The notes under the pieces were generated by a model that worked only from the letters and a program-made list of their open reading frames with translations, did not search any database and was not told where the DNA came from. The translations under genes and the position numbers were made by a program. Below are positions 53,396 to 61,202 of a DNA stretch of 64,000 nt, in pieces. Positions within the stretch are counted from its first letter, which is position 1; every line of letters begins with the position of its first letter. Origin of the DNA: Galdieria partita (Eukaryota > Rhodophyta > Bangiophyceae > Galdieriales > Galdieriaceae); NCBI GenBank assembly GCA_025991245.1, contig BQMJ01000055.1:62001-126000 (forward strand). Reading direction: 5' to 3'.

Positions 53396-54999
53396 TTATT
53401 CTATAGTTACTACTCTTAACAAATTGGTGGCTCCAGCTACTCCTTCTCTCATACCAGATATAACAATGGCCAAATCTCCAGAAGATGCTATGCCACTCTG
53501 TTTACATGCAACCAGACAACGTGCAATGAGACTTTCTGTGCCAATCATCGAACCAACTACCAACGGAAAACTTCCTCGATCAATCAATAGCTGACGAGCC
53601 GTTTGTTCATTACTCGTCACGCATATTACAGGAGCCACTGGACGATATTTGCATACCAAACGTCCAGTCGTTCCGGTTTCTGTTAAACAAAGAATGAGAG
53701 ATGCACGTAAATCAAATGCAGTTCGAACAGCGGAAGAAGTAATCACTTCTGTGATAGAAGGCTTTTGTTGTCTCATCAAATTGCGCAAACAAGTAAAATT
53801 GTAATTGTAATCAATACAACTTTCTGCTTCGCGACAAATGGCCACCATAGTCTCTACAGTCTCTACAGGATAGTCGCCTTTCGCAGTCTCTCCTGAAAGC
53901 ATCACACAATCACTACCATCAAACACTGCATTGGCAACATCCGTAGTTTCGGCTCTTGTGGGACGAGGATTCTTAATCATCGACTCCAACATTTGAGTTG
54001 CTGTAATAACAGGCTTGCCTTTAACATTGCACTTGGATATCATCATCTTTTGAGCAAGAGAAACTTTCTCGATGGGTATTTCCACTCCCAAATCTCCTCG
54101 AGCCACCATAATTCCATCCGCAACTTCCAATATCTCATCAAAGTTGTCCAAACCCTAGTAGACAAAATAAATATCGAAATACAACTCCTTCTCTAAGGAC
54201 ATACCTCCTGATTTTCTATTTTTGCAATTATTTTGATACGTGAACCACCAAAGCGCTTTAAAGTCTCTCGAATCTCCTCCACATCACTAGCTTTACGAAT
54301 AAAACTTGCCGCAACAAAATCAACCTTTTGCTCAACTCCAAAGCGAAGGTCTGAAACATCTTTATCTGTCAAAGCAGGTAAGTCGACGGAAGCATTGGGA
54401 AGATTCACTCCTTTTGTTTCTCCCAATACACCACCATTTTTTACTACACAGTGAACGAGGTCATCTTCTACACTTTCAACTTGTAAAGCAATCAATCCAT
54501 CATCGATCAGAATAAGGGAACCACGTGACACAGTTTGTGCAAGCTTCTCATAACTCTGAGCCACAATAGTTTCATCACCAACGACCGACAAGTCCGACGT
54601 CACACGAAAAGTTTGGCCAGTATGTAAAACAACTTCCTTCCCATCCTTTAGTTTGCCTGTACGTATTTCCGGGCCTTTGGTATCCAACATGATGGCACAC
54701 ATACGACGGCTGGCTATAAGATACTTTCTCAAGTTGCTAATGACCGAGGCATGATACTACCCAAAACCATAAGAAATATTATCAACTTGGGAGCGTCCCA
54801 GACTTACCTCATGCGATCCGTGACTAAAGTTGAGACGCATGACGTTCATCCCAGCTTCTACCAACTTGCCAATCATTTCAAAACTGTTGGTCTTTGGACC
54901 TATCGTACATATTATTTTGGTTCTAACTATAGCCGTTGCGGGATCCACTTTGGTTTTTTCTGCAAGGTTAATCTTTAGATTATTTTCCAAAGTAGTCAT
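53396..54999 (-). CDS. PK: Pyruvate kinase
   Basis: Exons 54999-54808, 54756-54205 and 54154-53396 (500 residues). Converts phosphoenolpyruvate and ADP to pyruvate and ATP. Motifs: [43 protein letters not shown], the catalytic Lys in [15 protein letters not shown], metal site [12 protein letters not shown], and [19 protein letters not shown]. The C-terminal allosteric domain is present ([13 protein letters not shown]-type region and LVVGSMIG). There is no targeting extension ([10 protein letters not shown]), which fits the cytosolic glycolytic isoform. Its 3' end lies 46 bp from the start of the TVP15-like gene on the same strand. Confidence 0.95.
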
Positions 55000-55342
55000 T
55001 ACGAATATTTCTAGAAGGATATATTTGCCCTTTAGTAGACAGAGAGAGCTGTTTGGTTATTCCAACGGTCTTTCCCAAGTAGGACACCGTTGCTTTTTCC
55101 TCTTAATGATCCGAAAAGTAAAGTTGTTTATGTATAATAGACACTGGTGGAAGAGCACATGTATTTCAACGGACAATGTGATAATTCAATCGGTCTGACG
55201 CCAAGAAAATAACAAACGATGATCCAATGTAGGAGAGCGATGGGGAACAGTTGGACTTGGCCACTTTATTCCTTTCTCTGTGTGTGAGTATATCCCAATA
55301 TATTTTGGATGAAATGTAGACTTGAAACACAAATAGCTATCT
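55000..55342. promoter_or_regulatory. Divergent promoter region between pyruvate kinase and the SAP-like gene
   Basis: 343 bp between divergent starts. No gene was found; no motif stands out. Confidence 0.45.
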
Positions 55343-56491
55343 ATGACCAATCTTCTCTTTCACTCATTTCTCCGATCGATGTCGATATTTGTTCATCTCA
55401 TTCAATCTCCGATGGAAACCATGGGTGGTTGTGTGGTTTTGCCGATGACCCAAAGCAATCTCCCGTCTTGTGTGATACCACAACTGGAAAAGACTAGTAG
55501 TATTTCAAGTATAGGCTTTATTCCGCTAGTTGGTATTGGCTTACCCATTCGTGCGCTATGGAAGAGAAATCTGTGCAAGCTGAAACCTTGCTACTCTCAT
55601 GCTTGTATGGACCAAAGTTTTCAAGATAACGATTGGGTCCGCTGTAAAGTGTTTCGGTGTGGTGAAAGACACATATTTTTGGGTCCTACCAAAAGCTTAA
55701 CTAATTCCAAAGCACTACCCATAGACATTGACTGCAAACTCGATGTCGACTTGATTCGCTCAGCCCTCGGTTTCTATCGTATGGAACGAGTTTCTATATT
55801 CTTGTCTCTAGGGACGCTTTTTTATTTTCTGCGACTCAAAAGAATGCAACACAACCGTTTATCTCTTCCTCATACTATCCATTGGAAGAGCATACTGGCC
55901 ATCCTGTATAAAACTTTGCTATTGCAGTGGAGTGGCTCCATTCAAATTATCCAACACTTGATTCAAGATATGCGTCTGACTCCCATAAAGGTGCTCATCA
56001 AAGATGAAGTATCTTCTATTCGTGGTCATGAAAAGAGCCCTAGCATGGATGCTCAAATATTCTTTACTTTTTCTCAACGTCAGTACTCCTTGTATGCACC
56101 TCGTTCCTTTGCCATAGCATTGGCTACAGCGTATCGCATTCCTATTTATGTCAGTCGCATGCTTGTTGAACGCAATAGCGTATATCCTCAAGTGGATTGT
56201 AGAGGAAAATGGTACATTGCTAACCCAACAACAGCTCATGGTATTGCTCATCTATCGAGAAATGCCCCTATTTGGAAATATCGTATTTCGGAACTGGAAA
56301 GGATGGAAACCCAACAATTGTACAATATTATGCTACGTTCAGGCATTCCTTGTAGTAGAACAAATACGCACCAAGAGTTGATCATCCGATTGATACCGTT
56401 CATGGACCGTATACAGAGAAGAAGTGTGTTCATTTGGAGAGAGCTTTGGAAAAGAAAGATGTACAAATCATTGAAAAAGAAGTTGGCTTGA
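55343..56491 (+). CDS. Uncharacterised protein with a SAP-like C-terminal helix pair
   Basis: Single exon, 382 residues. The family is not recognised. The first half contains several Cys and a glycine-rich turn (SIGFIPLVGIGLPIRALW); a hydrophobic stretch near residue 150 (VSIFLSLGTLFYFL) could span or touch a membrane. Near the end, METQQLYNIMLRSGIPCSRTNTHQELIIRL has the length and spacing of a SAP motif (helix, conserved Leu, Gly turn, helix), seen in two pieces: METQQLYNIMLRSGIP and HQELIIRL. The C-terminus is very basic (FIWRELWKRKMYKSLKKKLA). A nucleic-acid-binding role, perhaps in an organelle, is possible. Alternative starts are 55379 and 55412. Confidence 0.6.
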   Translation: MTNLLFHSFLRSMSIFVHLIQSPMETMGGCVVLPMTQSNLPSCVIPQLEKTSSISSIGFIPLVGIGLPIRALWKRNLCKLKPCYSHACMDQSFQDNDWVRCKVFRCGERHIFLGPTKSLTNSKALPIDIDCKLDVDLIRSALGFYRMERVSIFLSLGTLFYFLRLKRMQHNRLSLPHTIHWKSILAILYKTLLLQWSGSIQIIQHLIQDMRLTPIKVLIKDEVSSIRGHEKSPSMDAQIFFTFSQRQYSLYAPRSFAIALATAYRIPIYVSRMLVERNSVYPQVDCRGKWYIANPTTAHGIAHLSRNAPIWKYRISELERMETQQLYNIMLRSGIPCSRTNTHQELIIRLIPFMDRIQRRSVFIWRELWKRKMYKSLKKKLA

Positions 56492-56599
56492 TGATTCTGA
56501 AGTTGGCTGAGAAAATGTCAAAAGGGAAAATATATTTTTCGTGGGTCGTAATGAATGTTGGTTGGATGAAATCTTTTTAAAAAGAATAAAAGTGCGCCA

Positions 56600-57762
56600 A
56601 TGGAAAGTGTACATCCTGGAGACCACAACTTGGCTCTTTTTCAAGTATCCAAAGAGGATGAAACATTCCCTAGTCACCAGTTATATACTTTTCAAGCACC
56701 TTGGCTAGTATATGGACTGGCTTGGTGCAACCGTGTAGTAAGTAGTCCATCTCCGATATTTCCTCTTCTGCTCAAAAAACATAGAACAATCCCTATTCAC
56801 TAGCTTTAAGCAGCTTCATTGAAAGTTGTAACAACAAGATTATTCTAGTGCAACTGGACGAGAAAACGGAAGACTTTCAACAGGTCGTTCAAGTAGACCA
56901 CCCATATCCTGCAAGTAAAGTTGCTTTCATTCCTGACTATTCTGGAACGAGACCTCAACTACTTGCAACGTGTGGAGACGCATTGAGGATCTGGGAATGG
57001 GCTGACAACAACTTGAAGGGTAAAGCACTACTTAGTACAGTAAGTATAGCGATCGTTTTCTCTAGTTGTTCTTATCAAACCTCTGTGTAGAACCCAGAGA
57101 GCGAATATTGTGCTCCACTCACATCTTTTGATTGGTGTGAAATCAACCCAGCGATCCTTTGTACCTCGTCCGTTGATACAACTTGTACTGTTTGGGATGT
57201 GGAAACACAACAAGCAAAGACACAGTTAATAGCACACGATAAGGAAGTGTATGACGTGGCTTTTCAGACAGGAACGGACAAAATTTTTGCTTCAGCCGGT
57301 GCAGATGGTTCAGTTCGTTGCTTTGATTTGAGAAACTTAGAAACTTCCACCATTTTATATGAAATACCTGATGATTCGACCCCTATTTTGCGCATCGGTT
57401 GGAATAAGAAGGAACCCAACTACATGGCAGCGTTGGTCATGGACTCTAGTAAATTTTTGTTATTGGATATTCGTGTTCCTTCGTTACCTGTAGCTGAAAT
57501 GGAACACAAACTAACCAACCCAAAAAGACATAAAAGTGTCAATGCGATACAATGGGCACCGCATTCTTCATCACATATTTGTTCTGCAGGAGATGATTGT
57601 TATACGTTGATATGGGATGTTTCTGCAATTCCTCGACCGATTGAAGAACCCATTCTATCCTATCAATCGGACAGAGAAGTGAACAACCTACAGTGGTCAG
57701 CAGCAGATCCGGATTGGGTAGCCATAGCGGCCGGTTCAAAAATGCAAATCTTGCGTGTATGA
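56600..57762 (+). CDS. DCAF7: WD40 protein of the DCAF7/LWD/TTG1 family
   Basis: Exons 56600-56741, 56804-57039 and 57091-57762 (349 residues; the family is about 342-350). DCAF7 and its plant relatives are seven-bladed scaffolds for kinases (DYRK) or MYB-bHLH and clock regulators. Typical segments: [97 protein letters not shown] and [11 protein letters not shown]. The end [13 protein letters not shown] is diagnostic. The first donor (GTAGTC at 56742) is weak but is the only one that keeps frame with [11 protein letters not shown] in exon 2. A GTAAGT 3 bp upstream would break the frame with this acceptor. Confidence 0.88.
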
Positions 57763-57798
57763 ATGGTTAGAGTCAAACAGGATAAAGCCCGCATAACT

Positions 57799-59535
57799 TT
57801 ACAAAGTGATGATGATCAGTTGTCTTAATACTACATAATGATACAAAGGAACTACTAAGTTATCGATTTGCGTGGTAAAAGCTTCTAACATAGTAGAAAG
57901 CAGGTAACTAGAGCTTAAAATGAAAACAATATGCCAGTCCATCCGTTGCAATGAGCATTCGACACATAGAATGTGTAGCAAGTAGCAACTTACAACACCC
58001 AACAACATTCCGGAGAATGTGCCTTCCATTGTCTTATAAGTTCCTGGCCACTTTGTCTTTCCAGAAAACGTCCCGAAGCAAGCCGTTGTTGTATCTACGA
58101 TACCTAATGTTACCATTCCGGACATGCCTAATAAGCTACACGGGGGATGTTGCCACAATGTAAAACAACTACCTAATAACAAATAGAGATGCGTCATATA
58201 TATCGTACCATTGTCTCTATAATCAACCAAAGCAGACATGTAATCATTCACCCACCAACGAATCCCATAAACATGCGATGCACGTCCCAACTCGACTATT
58301 ATCAACAAAAATAAAGCAACAATAGAACAAAGACTGATAAAAGCTGCTTCTACAAATAAACTCGGTAGTAAAATAAAGAATAAAACGAGATGATAATATT
58401 TCCTGGCTACAATAGGCACCACGTTAAGACGATATGGAGGAATAAGGAATAACACCAAACATAACAAAACAACCCAATAAATAATTAGCCACATAGCTGA
58501 CCAACTATGAATGATATAATTGAAGAGAACCTTTTCAGGATGCAGAACAAACCAGTTCAACCACAAATAACAGAAAACCAAATCGATCAAAATGTAGCCA
58601 ATGAAATAACAACTATTCTGAATAGAATAAGGACTGTTTTTTTCGTCAGACCGACCAGAATGATTTCCTCTAACTCGATAACCAGAAAAAGTAAAAAGAA
58701 AAGAATAGCCAAAGAAGAATATAACGATAGCCATTCCGATGGCACAGCTCATCTTGTGTAATGAATAAACTCCTTCATTCATTGAAATGTCGTCAATGGG
58801 TGGCAATAGCGAAATCAAAATACAATAAACCAATAAACTTACGCCGCTCTCCGAGATAATGATGGCTTCAGCTAACGAAAAAGAACCTGATAGGCAATAT
58901 ATACAGATACGCATAAATACAGGAAATAAACAGTTCGTTGTTGCACACAAGAACAAAATACTCAAGTCAATGCTGGATACGAATATCGAGCAAGACACCA
59001 GACTAAGAAGATAAGATAAGAACAATTCGCGTAATACAAGGACTTGTCGAGTTTTGTCTAGACCATCATAGTTCCCCGCTGCTATACTCATCAATACAAG
59101 AACACCACTAGATACAGAAACTGCAAAGAGCATGGAGAATATAAAACTATCGTTCATATTCACAGAAACAAATAACAGAGGAAATAGACAAATTCCGACC
59201 GTGAGTCCTGAATCTGCACAAGGACGGAAAGGAGCTTTGTGACCACGACCTTTTAAAGAGTCTTTACAGACAGTGTTTCTACGAGAAGAGTCGAAAGAGA
59301 AACTAATGACGGTTTCCAATACGGGCCTTAAATAGAAAGAACCCAGAGCAAGTGCTAAAATGCTCGCCTGTTTAAAGAGTGATTTTTCTATCTTTCTTCC
59401 AACTACAAAATATAGCAATACTGAAACCAAAACTAGCACGTCTTCAACGATTAGGGGAAACTTGGAGGATAGAAACCAAAACAAGGACGTGTGCGTCATT
59501 ACTACTGTTTTCTTGTTTCTTTCGTTTAAAGACAT
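57799..59535 (-). CDS. DOLK: Dolichol kinase
   Basis: Single exon, 578 residues with about 14 hydrophobic segments. Dolichol kinase (yeast Sec59) uses CTP to make dolichyl phosphate at the ER, the carrier for N-glycosylation. The C-terminal catalytic part has THLYLLLGSCFTLW, then MSGMVTLGIVDTTTACFGTF, GKTKWPGTYKTMEGT and FSGMLLG, which correspond to the CTP-binding loops of the polyprenol-kinase superfamily. The N-terminal half is membrane-spanning and poorly conserved, as in other members. It contains a short basic loop (RRNTVCKDSLKGRGHK) on the presumed cytosolic side. Confidence 0.85.
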   Translation of the reverse strand: MSLNERNKKTVVMTHTSLFWFLSSKFPLIVEDVLVLVSVLLYFVVGRKIEKSLFKQASILALALGSFYLRPVLETVISFSFDSSRRNTVCKDSLKGRGHKAPFRPCADSGLTVGICLFPLLFVSVNMNDSFIFSMLFAVSVSSGVLVLMSIAAGNYDGLDKTRQVLVLRELFLSYLLSLVSCSIFVSSIDLSILFLCATTNCLFPVFMRICIYCLSGSFSLAEAIIISESGVSLLVYCILISLLPPIDDISMNEGVYSLHKMSCAIGMAIVIFFFGYSFLFTFSGYRVRGNHSGRSDEKNSPYSIQNSCYFIGYILIDLVFCYLWLNWFVLHPEKVLFNYIIHSWSAMWLIIYWVVLLCLVLFLIPPYRLNVVPIVARKYYHLVLFFILLPSLFVEAAFISLCSIVALFLLIIVELGRASHVYGIRWWVNDYMSALVDYRDNGTIYMTHLYLLLGSCFTLWQHPPCSLLGMSGMVTLGIVDTTTACFGTFSGKTKWPGTYKTMEGTFSGMLLGVVSCYLLHILCVECSLQRMDWHIVFILSSSYLLSTMLEAFTTQIDNLVVPLYHYVVLRQLIIITL

Positions 59536-59792
59536 CTCTTCAAGTTAGTTACACACTTTCTTACGATAAAGCGCTTGTCCAACAAATCCGAATCCAATTT
59601 CTCATATTATTCCACATAACCAAAATCCCACGAGAATGCAATCCCACGTTAGAATCAACAATTTTTGAATTTCTTGTAATACTATTTCAATTTATCCTTT
59701 TATATATCAGTTCCGGTAAACATAAATTCATCGCTGTAGTTCAATGATTTCATCCAAGGAAAAGCACAGCATCTTCACAAGGATGAAATGGG
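59536..59792. other. Intergenic region between DOLK and DDT genes
   Basis: 257 bp, AT-rich, with the dolichol kinase promoter and the DDT gene 3' end. No gene was seen. Confidence 0.5.
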
Positions 59793-61037
59793 TTAAAAAT
59801 GAGAAGAAAATGTCAGTAGGGGATAATATACAGGATGACTCGACTCTCTAGTCCTCGTCGGAGAGGTCGTGTTTGAATCTTCATCACTTTCATACAATTC
59901 TATATCAGAAGAAACCTCAAAATTACTTTCATCAGATACAATGGTATCTTCATCTGAATTATCTGATTCAAAGTAAGGATGAACTCGTTTGCGACATTTT
60001 CTTATAGAAAAATTCTCCTTCTCTTCCTCTCTATGTTCTTCTGCATACTGGAAATGGGCAAAGCTCCCACAAGAATCTGAAATTTTATTGGCAGTTTTTC
60101 GCTCCTGTAAGGGTCTTCGCGTCGACTCTTCATTTGAGCGGAATATTTGCAGCGTTGGAAACGGGTCTTCTCGTGAAGAAATATGCAACAAGATTTCACG
60201 AAGCTTCTGAGCAAGTACGCGATCACGAGGAGCTTCTGAATATTCAATTCTTTCGATACATTCGGAAAGATCTTCCACCGTTGAGAGAACATTTGCAGAG
60301 GACGAGTTACTATGATACGCTTCTTCAGCGTAGATCCAAAAGCTTTTGCTATTTGGCTCTTGATTCCCAAAGTATGTGAACAGCCTGCCATTTGCGTCTT
60401 TTCCTAATCCTCTAGAACGAATATTATTAACTTCTAACGAGTTTCTTGGTGGAATAGCTGTGCATCGTTTCTTATTTACAACTTTTGCTCCGCTTCTCTG
60501 TTCTATATGTCCTTGTATGTAGTTACGAATGGATTCAGAAGACTCAGCTACCCTTTCACAAAGATATTTCAATAGAACGAGTCGTTGTATTGGACGAAGG
60601 GAAGCATAGTTCATAGTGTGTACGATAGAAGCTCCTGTGCTATCAAATAAGCATATCTCTTCTTCGCCATAACAGGTTTGGAGCAAATGTACAACTTGAT
60701 AAAACTCCTTCTGCTCTTTGAGCTCCTTTCGTAAATTGGATAACCAAGAACGCGGTCCTGTTCGAGCTGTAGAAGTTTTTCTTCCTAATTGATTTAGCAA
60801 ACAAGCATGGATACTACTTATTAATCTGAAGTTGTACGATTCCAAAGGGTCCATAATAGCTTCCAATAGTAAAAGGGGATCCAAGCGCTCCATAACCAGA
60901 GTTTGGTCAAGTTGGATATTCCGACCAAATGCAAACAAAAATTGTACTATGGACGCAAACTCCCAGCTACTCTTTACAGCATATTCTTCTTTTTTCATTT
61001 GAAGTGGATCCACAGAAGAATCCATACATGGAGACAT
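59793..61037 (-). CDS. DDT-domain protein, probable chromatin-remodelling accessory factor
   Basis: Single exon, 414 residues. The N-terminal part (about 25-95) has the DDT pattern: WEFASIVQFLFAFGRNIQL, then LLLLEAIMDPLESYN, then SSIHACLLNQLG. A WHIM-like helix follows (ASLRPIQRLVLLKYLCERV), then RGLGKDANGRLFTYFG with a Trp (FWIYAEE), as in the D-TOX/WHIM2 segment that contacts ISWI-type motors and linker DNA. The C-terminal 120 residues are acidic and Ser-rich with a bipartite basic cluster (RKCRKRVHP) that may be a nuclear signal. The combination resembles plant DDR/RLT-like and animal BAZ/CECR2-like accessory subunits, but without bromodomain or PHD finger. It shares a 165-bp promoter with condensin NCAPD2. 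Confidence 0.7.
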   Translation of the reverse strand: MSPCMDSSVDPLQMKKEEYAVKSSWEFASIVQFLFAFGRNIQLDQTLVMERLDPLLLLEAIMDPLESYNFRLISSIHACLLNQLGRKTSTARTGPRSWLSNLRKELKEQKEFYQVVHLLQTCYGEEEICLFDSTGASIVHTMNYASLRPIQRLVLLKYLCERVAESSESIRNYIQGHIEQRSGAKVVNKKRCTAIPPRNSLEVNNIRSRGLGKDANGRLFTYFGNQEPNSKSFWIYAEEAYHSNSSSANVLSTVEDLSECIERIEYSEAPRDRVLAQKLREILLHISSREDPFPTLQIFRSNEESTRRPLQERKTANKISDSCGSFAHFQYAEEHREEEKENFSIRKCRKRVHPYFESDNSDEDTIVSDESNFEVSSDIELYESDEDSNTTSPTRTRESSHPVYYPLLTFSSHF

Positions 61038-61095
61038 TGAGCCAAGTAGCTAAGAAACCAAGATAACAATAGTCAAGTAATTCAGAAGAAATCCG

Positions 61096-61133
61096 AATGG
61101 GCGTTCCCATTCAAATAATGGCCCGCCATTTTG
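61096..61133. promoter_or_regulatory. Paired inverted repeats in the DDT/NCAPD2 divergent promoter
   Basis: AATGGG-CGTT-CCCATT (61096-61111) and ATGGC-CC-GCCAT (61118-61129) are two perfect inverted repeats 6 bp apart. The second overlaps the 13-mer GCCCGCCATTTTG (61121-61133) also found at 21905. They lie about midway between the two start codons (61037 and 61203). Protein binding is an inference. Confidence 0.4.
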
Positions 61134-61202
61134 TTCGAAAAAGGTGGGAGAGCGGATGTTGCATTCTTCCCAAGAGATTTTTTGTTTTTGGCGCATTCAA
61201 GA

